Shown in pieces: positions 8,683-17,767 of a stretch of DNA of 64,000 bases; position 1 is the first letter of the stretch, and every line of letters begins with the position of its first letter. The DNA lies in contig ONJJ01000011.1 in NCBI GenBank assembly GCA_900318115.1, forward strand, positions 1-64,000, read 5' to 3'. The notes beneath the pieces are model-generated. The model made no database searches. It saw nothing but the letters and a program-made list of their open reading frames with translations, and was not told where the DNA came from. Made by a program: the position numbers and the translations under genes. The stretch is from an uncultured Prevotellaceae bacterium (GTDB taxonomy: Bacteria; Bacteroidota; Bacteroidia; Bacteroidales; Bacteroidaceae).

Positions 8683-8798
8683 AGGTAAAGGATTAAAATT
8701 TCCACATTTGTGGCACAAATTAAGCCAAAACTTTTCAGTTAAGCAAGTCTTTTGACTAAAAAAATGTGAAAAGAGTTCATAAATCCACCCATTTGCCT

Positions 8799-8806
8799 TA
8801 TCTTTG
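8799..8806 (+). promoter_or_regulatory. promoter -7 box for the aminotransferase gene
   Basis: TATCTTTG followed by CACCC, 32 bases before the ATG at 8839. It fits TAnnTTTG exactly. No convincing -33 TTTG is visible. Confidence 0.65.
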
Positions 8807-8838
8807 CACCCGATTTCAAGAACACAATACGCAGAAGT

Positions 8839-10041
8839 ATGCCAAAAATATCAGTTCGCGGCCACGAAATGCCCGCATCGCCTATTCGCAAACTTGCCCC
8901 TTTGGCCAACGACGCCAAGGCAAGAGGCATCCATGTCTATCACCTGAACATCGGTCAGCCGGATTTGCCTACTCCACAAGCAGCCCTCGATGCCATCCGT
9001 GGCATTGATCGCACCATCCTCGAGTATTCTCCCTCTCAGGGCTACAAGAGCTACCGTGAGAAGCTTGTGCACTACTACGCCAAGTACAATATCGATGTCA
9101 CGGCAGACGACATCATCATTACCAGCGGCGGTTCCGAGGCCGTGCTTTTTGCATTCCTCTCTTGTCTGAATCCTGGCGACGAAATCATAGTACCAGAACC
9201 GGCCTATGCCAACTACATGGCATTTGCTATTTCTGCCGGCGCTGTCATTCGCACCGTCACCACGACCATTGAGGAGGGATTCTCGCTTCCCAAGGTGGAG
9301 AAATTCGAAGAATTAATAAATGAACGTACGCGCGCGATACTTATTTGTAATCCTAACAACCCCACCGGCTATCTCTACACTCGGCGTGAGATGAACCAAA
9401 TTCGTGACCTCGTGAAGAAGTACGATCTCTATCTATTCTCGGATGAGGTTTATCGCGAGTTCATCTACACCGGATCTCCTTACATCTCTGCCTGCCATCT
9501 CGATGGTATTGAACAGAATGTAGTGCTCATCGACTCAGTCTCCAAGCGCTACTCCGAGTGCGGTATCCGTATCGGAGCCCTCATCACCAAAAACAAGGAT
9601 GTCCGTCAGGCCGTGATGAAATTCTGCCAGGCACGTCTCTCGCCACCCCTCATCGGACAGATTGCCGCCGAGGCATCTCTGGATGCAGGCGAGGAGTACA
9701 GCCGGGAAGTCTATGATGAGTATGTGGAACGTCGTAAATGCCTGATCGACGGGTTGAACCGCATACCAGGTGTCTATTCGCCTATCCCCATGGGTGCGTT
9801 CTACACCGTGGCCAAGTTGCCTGTGGATGATGCCGAGGATTTCTGTGCGTGGTGCCTCCGTGAGTTCAATTATGAGGGCGAGACTGTCATGATGGCTCCG
9901 GCAGCAGGTTTCTATACCACACCCGGCTTGGGCCGTAATGAGGTCCGACTGGCCTATGTGTTGAAGAAGGAAGACCTCACGCGTGCTTTGTTCGTCCTGC
10001 GCAAGGCACTTGAAGCCTATCCTGGCAGAAAAGAGAGTTGA
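8839..10041 (+). CDS. class I/II pyridoxal-phosphate aminotransferase (aspartate aminotransferase type)
   Basis: A 400-residue fold-type I aminotransferase. The PLP-binding lysine is K236 in SVSKRYSECGIRIG; other family landmarks are NIGQPDLPTP near the N-terminus, TSGGSEAVLFAF, CNPNNPTGYLYTRREM with the cofactor-contacting asparagine, and SDEVYREF with the aspartate that bonds the pyridine nitrogen. It is closest in style to bacterial aspartate aminotransferases; the exact amino donor cannot be read from sequence. It stands alone after its promoter, divergent from the galactose genes. Confidence 0.88.
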   Translation: MPKISVRGHEMPASPIRKLAPLANDAKARGIHVYHLNIGQPDLPTPQAALDAIRGIDRTILEYSPSQGYKSYREKLVHYYAKYNIDVTADDIIITSGGSEAVLFAFLSCLNPGDEIIVPEPAYANYMAFAISAGAVIRTVTTTIEEGFSLPKVEKFEELINERTRAILICNPNNPTGYLYTRREMNQIRDLVKKYDLYLFSDEVYREFIYTGSPYISACHLDGIEQNVVLIDSVSKRYSECGIRIGALITKNKDVRQAVMKFCQARLSPPLIGQIAAEASLDAGEEYSREVYDEYVERRKCLIDGLNRIPGVYSPIPMGAFYTVAKLPVDDAEDFCAWCLREFNYEGETVMMAPAAGFYTTPGLGRNEVRLAYVLKKEDLTRALFVLRKALEAYPGRKES

Positions 10042-10146
10042 AAGTATATCTTTTGAAGCAGCGAGAGCAATCAAGCTTGCTTGAATTGCCGAGTTGGGAC
10101 TCAACATTTGGCCGAGCGCGGCATAACGTGATTTGATAAGTAAACG

Positions 10147-11391
10147 TTGAGATTTGAATTTACCATAGCTCATCGCCTCTTTGGCCATCGTGACGACACA
10201 CGACGCATCTCGCGTCCGGCCGTCGCGATTGCTATGTGGGGCGTTGCCGTGGGACTGGCTGTGATGATCATTTCGGTGTGTATCATCCTGGGCTTCAAGG
10301 GTGAGATACGCGATAAGGTCATCGGCCTCGGCGGACATGTGCAAATCATTAATTACCAGAGTCTCTATAGTTCCGAGCCGCAGCCTGTTGTGGTCGATAG
10401 CCTGTTGATGTTCCGTCTCTCCCACAATCCGGGTGTAGCTCACGTCCAACGTTTTGCCACTAAGACAGGGATGCTCAAGACCGATGAGGCTTTCAAGGGC
10501 ATCTCCTTGCGTGGTGTGGCCGAGGAATACGATACGACCTTCCTTGCCAGTCATCTGGTGGAGGGGCGCCTGCCGCGTTTTCAGTCGGACACGACTTACA
10601 ATGAGGTTGCCATCTCTCGCATCATCTCTCGGGAACTCGGCCTCGGCGTCGGCGACCGCGTCTATGCGTATTTCTTTTCGGACAACGTTCGTGCGCGCCG
10701 CTATCAAATCGTGGGCGTTTATGAGACCCATCTCAATGAGTTCGACAACACTTGGGTCTTCACCGACCTGCGGGCTGTACAAAGGCTGGCAGGGTGGGAT
10801 AGTGGCCAATGCACCGGTGCCGAAGTGCTGGTAGATGACTTCGAACAACTGGAGTCTGTCACGGCCGAGGTAGCTTCCCAAATGAACCGTACCCAGGATT
10901 GTTACTCCGCCACCTATTCCACCCATAACATCCGGGAGCTCTATCCCGGAATCTTCTCCTGGCTGTCCCTGCTCGACACCAATGTCTATGTCATTCTTGC
11001 ACTCATGATTGGCCTTTCGCTGTTCACGATGACGGCTGGCTTGCTCATCATCATCCTTGAACGTACGAACTTCATTGCCGTGATGAAGAGCCTCGGAGCC
11101 TCTAACACTCAACTCCGCTTGATCTTCCTTCACTTTGCAGCTTTACTCGTGGGGCGTGGGCTGCTGTTGGGCAATCTCATAGGCATCGGCTTGGCGCTGC
11201 TGCAGAAGTATCTTGGCATTGTACATCTCGACCCTGCCACCTACTATGTTGACGTCGTTCCCATCACCCTTTCGTGGCCTCTGATTCTCCTGCTTAATGT
11301 TGCCACGCTCATCATCACCGTCCTCGTCCTCATTATCCCGACGTTCCTCGTCTCGAGGATTGAACCAGCCCGGGTGATGAGGTTTGAATAG
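10147..11391 (+). CDS. LolC/LolE-type ABC transporter permease
   Basis: A 414-residue permease with one N-terminal membrane helix (about residues 20-45), a large periplasmic MacB-like domain and three C-terminal helices carrying the FtsX domain (from about residue 280). The C-terminus ends in the classic PTFLVSRIEPARVMRFE. Such permeases extract lipoproteins from the inner membrane with the LolD ATPase. A LolA-like carrier is encoded at 50943-51572, but no LolD is in the window. The start is TTG at 10147: it gives MRFEFTIAHRLFG, the usual family N-terminus, whereas the first ATG lies inside the first membrane helix. A REP-like element follows the stop directly. Confidence 0.85.
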   Translation: MRFEFTIAHRLFGHRDDTRRISRPAVAIAMWGVAVGLAVMIISVCIILGFKGEIRDKVIGLGGHVQIINYQSLYSSEPQPVVVDSLLMFRLSHNPGVAHVQRFATKTGMLKTDEAFKGISLRGVAEEYDTTFLASHLVEGRLPRFQSDTTYNEVAISRIISRELGLGVGDRVYAYFFSDNVRARRYQIVGVYETHLNEFDNTWVFTDLRAVQRLAGWDSGQCTGAEVLVDDFEQLESVTAEVASQMNRTQDCYSATYSTHNIRELYPGIFSWLSLLDTNVYVILALMIGLSLFTMTAGLLIIILERTNFIAVMKSLGASNTQLRLIFLHFAALLVGRGLLLGNLIGIGLALLQKYLGIVHLDPATYYVDVVPITLSWPLILLLNVATLIITVLVLIIPTFLVSRIEPARVMRFE

Positions 11392-11392
11392 T

Positions 11393-11427
11393 AGACCCAC
11401 CCCCCGCCCTCCCTGTTAGGGAGGGAG
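11393..11427. repeat. REP-like palindromic element, copy 1
   Basis: AGACCCACCCCCCG leads into the hairpin CCCTCCC-TGTTA-GGGAGGG. An inverted copy lies at 11521-11553, so the pair flanks the nadC promoter region. Confidence 0.8.
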
Positions 11428-11488
11428 TGAATACTTTCAAGAATAGTACTTAAATCATTCAATATTAACAATTAAACTTTATACAGAT

Positions 11489-12394
11489 ATGAACGAAAAC
11501 AATCTTTCAATACAATCCGCTCCCTCTCTAACAGAGAGGGCGGGGGGAGAGTCTGTCAAGGAATTAGTCGACCGACTTATTGACCTCGCTTTTGCAGAAG
11601 ACATCGGCGACGGCGATCACACCACACTCTGTTGCATCCCAGCTGATGCCATGGGTAAGAGTAAACTCCTCATCAAGGAAGAAGGAATACTCGCTGGCGT
11701 GGAGATAGCTAAAGAGGTGTTCCATCGCTTCGACCCCACCATGCAGGTGGAGGTGTTCATACAAGATGGCGCCCACGTGAAACCAGGCGATGTCGCCATG
11801 GTGGTCACCGGTAAGGTACAGAGTTTGCTGCAGACCGAACGTCTCATGCTCAACATCATGCAGCGTATGTCCGGCATTGCCACGATGACCAATAAATATG
11901 TGAAGCAGCTTGAAGGCACCAAGACCCGTGTCCTCGACACCCGCAAGACCACTCCTGGCATGCGCATGCTTGAGAAGGCTGCCGTGAAGATTGGTGGTGG
12001 CTGTAACCATCGCATCGGACTGTTCGACATGATTCTCCTGAAGGACAACCACGTGGACTTCGCCGGAGGTATCGAAAATGCCATCAATCGCTGCCACGAA
12101 TACCTCAAAGCCAAGGGCAAAGACCTGAAAATCGAGATTGAGGTCCGCAATTTCGATGAACTCAACCGCGTGCTGGCTATCGGTGGCGTGGATCGCATCA
12201 TGCTCGACAACTTCACGCCGGCCGACACCAAGAAAGCCGTGGAACTCATTGGAGGCCGCTTCGAGACCGAGTCCAGCGGAGGTATCACTTTCGAGACCCT
12301 GCGTGACTATGCGGAGTGCGGAGTGGACTTCATTTCTGTCGGGGCCCTGACCCATAGCGTCAAGGGACTGGACATGAGCTTCAAGGCTTGCTGA
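11489..12394 (+). CDS. nadC: nicotinate-nucleotide pyrophosphorylase (quinolinate phosphoribosyltransferase)
   Basis: A 301-residue enzyme that makes nicotinate mononucleotide from quinolinate and PRPP in de novo NAD synthesis. Family landmarks are EDIGDGDHTTL near the N-terminus, MQRMSGIAT, DTRKTTPGMR, the KIGGGCNHRIGL block, LLKDNH and ESSGGI towards the C-terminus. The N-terminus is unusual: codons about 10-21 (SAPSLTERAGGE) are encoded by a REP-like palindrome, and the family sequence begins only at VKELVDRLIDLAF. The only ATG with the correct spacing is at 11489, so the element appears to be translated. The gene heads a plus-strand run to 17712; its stop overlaps the next ATG (TGATG). 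Confidence 0.93.
   Translation: MNENNLSIQSAPSLTERAGGESVKELVDRLIDLAFAEDIGDGDHTTLCCIPADAMGKSKLLIKEEGILAGVEIAKEVFHRFDPTMQVEVFIQDGAHVKPGDVAMVVTGKVQSLLQTERLMLNIMQRMSGIATMTNKYVKQLEGTKTRVLDTRKTTPGMRMLEKAAVKIGGGCNHRIGLFDMILLKDNHVDFAGGIENAINRCHEYLKAKGKDLKIEIEVRNFDELNRVLAIGGVDRIMLDNFTPADTKKAVELIGGRFETESSGGITFETLRDYAECGVDFISVGALTHSVKGLDMSFKAC
11521..11553. repeat. REP-like palindromic element, copy 2 (inside nadC)
   Basis: TCCCTCTCT-AACA-GAGAGGG followed by CGGGGGGAGAGTC is the reverse complement of copy 1 with about four differences. It is read in frame as part of NadC. Confidence 0.8.
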
Positions 12395-14766
12395 TGCGCC
12401 GCCTCGCCTTCCTCTTTCTCTTCATGCTGACCCTGGGCTCCATAGCCTGGGGCCAGAATGCTAATGTCCTGAAGGAACGCGAACTGAAGGAGGTGCTCGT
12501 GAAACCCAAGCGTCAGCGCTACAAGCGCAAGGGCAATCCTGCTGTGGAGCTGATGCGCAAGGTCATCGCAGCCAAGGCCAACCATGAACTCGAACGGAAT
12601 GACTTTGTTCGATATAACAAGTATCAGCGCATCACCACCGCCCTGGACAACATCACCCAAGAGATGGTGGACTCTGTCAAACTCCTGCAGAAACCCCTTT
12701 TGCGTCGGCAGATAGAGTTCTGCGAGCAGACGGGCAAGTTCATACTTCCGTTTAACTACAGCGAGACAGTCACTCAGCATCTCTATCGGCGCAATCCTCA
12801 GTTGGAGCGCAACTATGTCCTGGGCACGAATAGCGAGGGCATCACAGACCTCATTCCCATTGGTGACAACATCAATCAGGTTCTGACAAGTGTGTTCACC
12901 GATGTGAACATCTACGATGACCAGCTGATGCTCTTCGAACGTAAGTTCACCAGCCCTCTTTCCTCTCGCGCTGCCATCTCTTTCTTCCAATTCTTCATCG
13001 AGGATACCGTGAAAGTGGATGGTCACGAGGCCATCCAGCTGAATTTCGTACCCCAGAATCCTCAGGACTTCGGCTTCAGCGGCCGCATCTGGATTCTGCA
13101 TGACGGCACCTATCGTGTCTATAAGTGTATCCTCAACCTGCCCCTCCGTTCCAGCGTGAACTGGGTCAACAACCTCGTCATCGAACAGAAGTTCACGGAC
13201 CTGCCCAACGGACAACGTGTCCTTCAGACCGATGACCTTTTTGCGGAACTCGGAATCCTGAAGAAACATCGCCAGCTGGTGTTGCATCGATCCACGAACT
13301 ACACGCAGATTTCCACAGATTCCATCCCCGACATCTATTTTCTCCCCAAAGACAAACGCCGTGAAGGAACTTATGAGATCAAGGATTCTGCCTTCTGGGC
13401 CTCGCACCGAGTGGATACCTTGTCGTGGGGTGAGAGTGGCATGAAGGGTATGTCCGACAGGATGCATGAGGTCACAGACAATAATTTCTGGATGTACCTT
13501 GCCCGCTCGATTATAGTTAATAACTTCGAGACCAGCAGTGGCGTCAACCGTAGTCGCTTTGACATCGGTCCCATCATGTCCATGGTTTCGAAAAATTTCA
13601 TCGATGGCTGGCGTTTCCGTCTGGGAGGCCAGACCACGGCGAACCTCATGCCCCACTTGTTCTTCAAGGGGTATGCCGCCTATGGTGTCGGCAGCCGCAG
13701 ATGGTATGGTATGGGTGAGGTGGAGTATTCTTTCCTCCGCAAGAAGTATTCCCCCATCGAGTTCCCCCGCAACAGCATCGCCCTTCAGTGGCAGTCGGAT
13801 GTCTTCAGCCCTGGTGATCTGATGTGGCAGAATGGTCGCGACAAAGACAATGCATGGACTTCGTTCAAGTGGACCTCCGTGGAACACATGATGTTCCAAC
13901 GTCAATGGCTGGCTCGATATGAGGTGGAGACCAACAATCATCTCGGAATCAAACTCCAGTTCAAGCACTCGCGCATAACGCCTTGTGGAGCATTGTTCTA
14001 TCAGCGTCTCGACAGCCCACATCCAGCCTATACTACCACGGCAGACGATGTGCATCATCTTCGTACCTCGGAAATCACGTTGTCCCTGCGTTGGGCTCCG
14101 GGCGAGGAAATCATCAATTCCCGCCATCGTCGCCAATATGTAAACCACAACAATCCAGTCTTCGCACTCTCCCATACCTTTGGCATCAAGGGGCTCTTCG
14201 GCAGCGACTATCGCTACAATACTACGGAGCTGACAGCCTACGAGCGCATCTGGCTCAACTCCTACGGGCGCATAGACCTGAACTTCCGTGGTGCCATCGC
14301 CTGGAACAAGGCGCCTTTTCCGCTCTTGCTGATGCCTGTGGCCAACAATTCCTACATCATCACGCGTGATATGTTCTATATGATTCAGAACTTGGAGTTT
14401 GTCAACGACCGCTATGCCTCCCTTCAGGTGCAATGGGACCTCTCCGGCAAACTGCTCAACCGGATACCGCTGTTGAAGAAACTAAAACTCCGTGAGGTCA
14501 TCGGTTTCAAGATGCTCTATGGGCACCTGTCCGACAAGAATAATCCAGACCTGAATCCTGGCGACCATGATCTCTTCTACATGCCTTCCCTTCATGGCCA
14601 GAGCATCGTGCATACGATGAGCCACACGCCCTACATGGAGTTCAGCGTGGGCCTTCACAATATCCTCAAGTGTATTCGTATCGACTACGTTCGCCGTCTG
14701 AACTACCTGAACTATCCCGGAGTCAAGAAGCATGGTGTTCGTTTCTGCTTCCAATTTGATTTCTAA
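12394..14766 (+). CDS. DUF5686 family outer-membrane protein
   Basis: A 790-residue protein with a cleavable signal peptide (MRRLAFLFLFMLTLGSIAWG). It matches the Bacteroidetes DUF5686 family in its first half (ELKEVLVKPKRQRYKRKGNP, then FVRYNKYQRI) and has a long, aromatic-rich, beta-strand-like second half ending in FCFQFDF. A terminal phenylalanine after alternating residues is the usual signal for outer-membrane barrel assembly. The carboxypeptidase-like domain often found at the front of this family is absent. The ATG overlaps the nadC stop by one base, so translation is coupled. Function is unknown; some relatives are annotated as TonB-linked or surface proteins. Confidence 0.8.
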   Translation: MRRLAFLFLFMLTLGSIAWGQNANVLKERELKEVLVKPKRQRYKRKGNPAVELMRKVIAAKANHELERNDFVRYNKYQRITTALDNITQEMVDSVKLLQKPLLRRQIEFCEQTGKFILPFNYSETVTQHLYRRNPQLERNYVLGTNSEGITDLIPIGDNINQVLTSVFTDVNIYDDQLMLFERKFTSPLSSRAAISFFQFFIEDTVKVDGHEAIQLNFVPQNPQDFGFSGRIWILHDGTYRVYKCILNLPLRSSVNWVNNLVIEQKFTDLPNGQRVLQTDDLFAELGILKKHRQLVLHRSTNYTQISTDSIPDIYFLPKDKRREGTYEIKDSAFWASHRVDTLSWGESGMKGMSDRMHEVTDNNFWMYLARSIIVNNFETSSGVNRSRFDIGPIMSMVSKNFIDGWRFRLGGQTTANLMPHLFFKGYAAYGVGSRRWYGMGEVEYSFLRKKYSPIEFPRNSIALQWQSDVFSPGDLMWQNGRDKDNAWTSFKWTSVEHMMFQRQWLARYEVETNNHLGIKLQFKHSRITPCGALFYQRLDSPHPAYTTTADDVHHLRTSEITLSLRWAPGEEIINSRHRRQYVNHNNPVFALSHTFGIKGLFGSDYRYNTTELTAYERIWLNSYGRIDLNFRGAIAWNKAPFPLLLMPVANNSYIITRDMFYMIQNLEFVNDRYASLQVQWDLSGKLLNRIPLLKKLKLREVIGFKMLYGHLSDKNNPDLNPGDHDLFYMPSLHGQSIVHTMSHTPYMEFSVGLHNILKCIRIDYVRRLNYLNYPGVKKHGVRFCFQFDF

Positions 14767-14792
14767 CATAATTAAAGTATATCTCCATTATA

Positions 14793-15680
14793 ATGAAACA
14801 CACTTTCAAAGATTGGCTCCTCGCCACACGTCCTTGGTCATTCCCGGCTTCGTCAATGCCAGTGCTGGTCACGGTGGCGTGGTCGTGGAGTCGTGGTTAT
14901 GATGTGAACTGGCTCTTTGCCCTTTGGGCACTTGTGAACATCATCTTCGTTCATGCTGCCGGCAATGTGTGGAGCGATATTGCCGACTACCAGAGCGGCG
15001 TCGATGCTCCAGACACTTTCGGCGTTCGCACCCTTGTTGACGGACAATTCACGGTAGCAGAATTCCGCAAACTCTCCCTTTGTCTGAACACCATCGCCAT
15101 CATCGGCGGACTGCTGCTGGTAGGACTCACGGGCCTTACCTTATTATATATAGGTGTCGCCGGCATTCTCCTCTCGCTGTTCTATCCGCGCCTGAAGTAT
15201 GCTGCTCTGGGTGATCTGGTCATCATCTTCTGCTACGCTCTGCTCCCGATGACGGGAACCTCGTTCATCATTTCCGGAGCAATTCATTGGGAAGTCCTCT
15301 GGCTGGCTGTGCCCGTAGGACTCATCACCGTAGGCATCCTCCACGCCAATAACGTCCGCGACATCGAGACCGACCAGCGTGCAGGCATCCACACCTTCCC
15401 CCTTCTTACGGGGCGTCGTTTCGGTGCGTGGCTCTATGCCTTCGAGGTCATCTTTCCTTATCTCTGGCTCGTCGCTCTGATGATCTTCAGACTCGAACCC
15501 TGGTGGCTGGGAATGGCATTCCTTTCCATGCCTGTTGCTGTACGCAATGCCCGTACGATGCTGGATTACCAACGTGGCGGAAAGAGTTCCTATTCTAATC
15601 TCGACGAGAAGACTGCTCAACTTCAGCTCCTCTTCAGCTTCCTCCTCATCATCGGTCTTGCCCTCTCAAAACTCCTCTGA
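14793..15680 (+). CDS. UbiA-family prenyltransferase (MenA-like)
   Basis: A 295-residue integral membrane protein with about 8-9 hydrophobic helices. Two aspartate-rich motifs define the UbiA superfamily: NVWSDIADYQSGVD (about residues 58-71) and NNVRDIETDQRAG (about 190-202), which bind Mg-prenyl diphosphate. The sequence resembles 1,4-dihydroxy-2-naphthoate polyprenyltransferase, which adds the isoprenoid tail in menaquinone synthesis. Bacteria of this phylum use menaquinone, which fits. Other UbiA members cannot be excluded because no men genes are adjacent. The stop overlaps the next start (TGATG). Confidence 0.8.
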   Translation: MKHTFKDWLLATRPWSFPASSMPVLVTVAWSWSRGYDVNWLFALWALVNIIFVHAAGNVWSDIADYQSGVDAPDTFGVRTLVDGQFTVAEFRKLSLCLNTIAIIGGLLLVGLTGLTLLYIGVAGILLSLFYPRLKYAALGDLVIIFCYALLPMTGTSFIISGAIHWEVLWLAVPVGLITVGILHANNVRDIETDQRAGIHTFPLLTGRRFGAWLYAFEVIFPYLWLVALMIFRLEPWWLGMAFLSMPVAVRNARTMLDYQRGGKSSYSNLDEKTAQLQLLFSFLLIIGLALSKLL

Positions 15681-16285
15681 TGAAACTCATCTTACCTATA
15701 CTTCTGGCAGCAACCTTCTGGTTCTTGATGTTCTTTCCTCACTTGGGATTGGACTTCAATTTCTGGTTGGTGATGACCTGTGCTTCCCTGTCGCTCACCG
15801 CTCTTGCTATAGCTTTTGGCGGAACGCCCGATTTACATGTCTCGTGGCGTGAGATTCTCTTGGGAGTGGGTATAGCTGTGGTGCTTTGGTTCGTCTTTTG
15901 GGCAGGTGACAAGGTTTCCCAGTTGCTTTTCGACTTTGCCCGGCCGCAGGTGGACCTCATCTATGGCATGAAGAGTGGTACCTCGCCTACGACTATCGCC
16001 CTGTTGCTGCTCTTTATCATCGGACCAGGTGAGGAGATCTTCTGGCGTGGATACGTCCAGCGCAGGCTCTCTGAGCGTTGGTCTCCGAACGTCGGTTTCT
16101 TTCTGGCTACAGCCGCCTACACCCTCATCCATGTGCCCTCGCTGAACTTTATGCTCACGATGGCAGCCATGGTCTGCGGCATCCTTTGGGGTGGTCTCTT
16201 TCGTTTATTTCCCCGTCACTTCACTGCCATCGTGGTCAGCCACGCCCTTTGGGACGCAGCTGCCTTCGTCTGGTTCCCCTTCTGA
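15680..16285 (+). CDS. CPBP family intramembrane metalloprotease
   Basis: A 201-residue membrane protein of the CAAX protease/bacteriocin-processing (Abi) family. The catalytic motif EExxxR is present as GEEIFWRGYVQRRL (about residues 116-129), followed by a conserved histidine in YTLIHVPSLNF and a second in VVSHALWDAAAF. The family cleaves substrates in the plane of the membrane; roles range from prenyl-protein processing to bacteriocin immunity. Its translation is coupled to the prenyltransferase by a one-base overlap and the MATE exporter follows two bases after its stop. The substrate is unknown. Confidence 0.85.
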   Translation: MKLILPILLAATFWFLMFFPHLGLDFNFWLVMTCASLSLTALAIAFGGTPDLHVSWREILLGVGIAVVLWFVFWAGDKVSQLLFDFARPQVDLIYGMKSGTSPTTIALLLLFIIGPGEEIFWRGYVQRRLSERWSPNVGFFLATAAYTLIHVPSLNFMLTMAAMVCGILWGGLFRLFPRHFTAIVVSHALWDAAAFVWFPF

Positions 16286-16287
16286 CT

Positions 16288-17712
16288 ATGAGTAAGAAAG
16301 ACGAACTACTATTGCGCATTCGTGAGGGTGGAAAACTCTCCACCAGCGAACAGCTGCAGCTGACTGCCATGCTCAGCCTGCCAGCCATCCTCGCCCAGGT
16401 CTCCAGCATCCTGATGTTCTACATCGATGATGCCATGGTGGGCTCGTTGGGGGCTCGTGCTTCTGCCAGCATCGGAATCGTTGCCACGTCTATGTGGCTC
16501 TTCTGGAGCATCATCTCCTGTGCTGCCACGGGTTTCTCCGTTCAGGTGGCCCATCGGGTCGGCGCCAACGACATAGACGGTGCTCGCAGCGTCTTCCGCC
16601 AGAGTCTCATGGCTTCCATGGCGCTGGCATTGGTCACGGGAGCTGTTGGTGCCCTCATCTCAAATCCGCTTCCCCATTGGTTAGGTGGCAGCCATGACAT
16701 CTGTTCGGATGCTTCCACCTACTTCCTCATCTTCACCCTTGGCGCTCCCCTGGCGATGATTGATATGCTGGCCAGCGCCATGCTTCGCTGTGCCGGCAAC
16801 ATCAAGGTGCCTTCGGTGGCAAATATCGTGATGTGCATCCTCGATGTGTGTTTCAATTTCTTACTCATCTTCCCCACACGCACGGTGGACCTCTTTGGCC
16901 ATTCGATGTTGCTGCCCGGTGCAGGGCTCGGCGTGGCGGGTGCAGCCATTGGTACGGTCACGGCCGAAGGTGTCGTAGCCCTCTATCTGATGTGGTATGC
17001 CGCCACACGTTGTCCGGAACTTCGGTTGGTCGGCAGTCGCGGTTCCTTTGTCCCGGAGAAACCCGTCCTGAGCGAGGCCGGCAGCATCGCAGGTCCTATC
17101 TTCTTGCAACGTGTGCTGATGAATGTGGCCCAAATTACCATCACGGTCATCGTGGCTCCGTTGGGTGCTATTGCCATAGCTGCCAATGCCCTCGGCATCA
17201 CGGCCGAGAGTCTTTGCTATATGCCCGGCTATGGTATCGGCGAAGCTGCTACCACGTTGGTCGGCCAGAGTTTTGGTGCAGGTCGCCGCCGCCTGACCAT
17301 TCGTTTCGCATGGATGACCACCTTGCTGGGCGTGGCGGTGATGACGCTCATGGGAGCTGTCATGTACATGGCCGCGCCGCTGATGATGGCCTCGCTGACA
17401 CCCGATGAGGCTGTGCGACAACTGGGAACCGAGTGCTTGCGCATCGAGGCTTGGGCAGAACCAGGTTTCGCCGCCAGCATCGTGGCCATGAGTGTCTTTG
17501 TGGGTGCTGGTGACACCCGTCGTCCCGCCATGCTTAATCTTTTCTCCATGTGGGCGGTTCGTGTCACTCTCGCCGCCCTGCTCGCTCCTCACTATGGCCT
17601 TCATGGCGTATGGCTCGGCATGGCCATCGAACTCACCTTCCGTGGCATCATCTTCCTTGTCCGGATGAAGCGAGGCCGCTGGCTGAGAAAGATTAAAGTC
17701 AGGAGCAAATAA
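16288..17712 (+). CDS. MATE family efflux transporter
   Basis: A 474-residue multidrug and toxin extrusion protein with 12 predicted helices in two similar halves. Typical features are the early LPAILAQVSSILMFYIDDAMVG-like helix 1 region, MLRCAGNIKVP at the domain boundary and GIGEAATTLVGQSFGAG in the second half. It should export cationic compounds with Na+ or H+. I chose the ATG at 16288; the frame is open further upstream, but that part overlaps the CPBP gene out of frame. It is probably the last gene of the nadC transcript. Confidence 0.9.
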   Translation: MSKKDELLLRIREGGKLSTSEQLQLTAMLSLPAILAQVSSILMFYIDDAMVGSLGARASASIGIVATSMWLFWSIISCAATGFSVQVAHRVGANDIDGARSVFRQSLMASMALALVTGAVGALISNPLPHWLGGSHDICSDASTYFLIFTLGAPLAMIDMLASAMLRCAGNIKVPSVANIVMCILDVCFNFLLIFPTRTVDLFGHSMLLPGAGLGVAGAAIGTVTAEGVVALYLMWYAATRCPELRLVGSRGSFVPEKPVLSEAGSIAGPIFLQRVLMNVAQITITVIVAPLGAIAIAANALGITAESLCYMPGYGIGEAATTLVGQSFGAGRRRLTIRFAWMTTLLGVAVMTLMGAVMYMAAPLMMASLTPDEAVRQLGTECLRIEAWAEPGFAASIVAMSVFVGAGDTRRPAMLNLFSMWAVRVTLAALLAPHYGLHGVWLGMAIELTFRGIIFLVRMKRGRWLRKIKVRSK

Positions 17713-17767
17713 TACTTCGCTGTCCCAATATTCTATTTCCGTTAAATCATTATCTAATAATACTATA

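Noticed and set aside
10042-10146. Small palindromes (TCAAGCTTGCTTGA and others) between the aminotransferase and permease genes
   Set aside because: Stems are short and no T tract or promoter is attached; I see no supported function.
12307-14433. A 708-codon open frame antisense to the DUF5686 gene
   Set aside because: It mirrors the codon structure of the real gene, has no family resemblance, and lies opposite a protein with a clear signal peptide and barrel. The long antisense frames over ettA, the GH3 gene and ftsK were rejected for the same reason.
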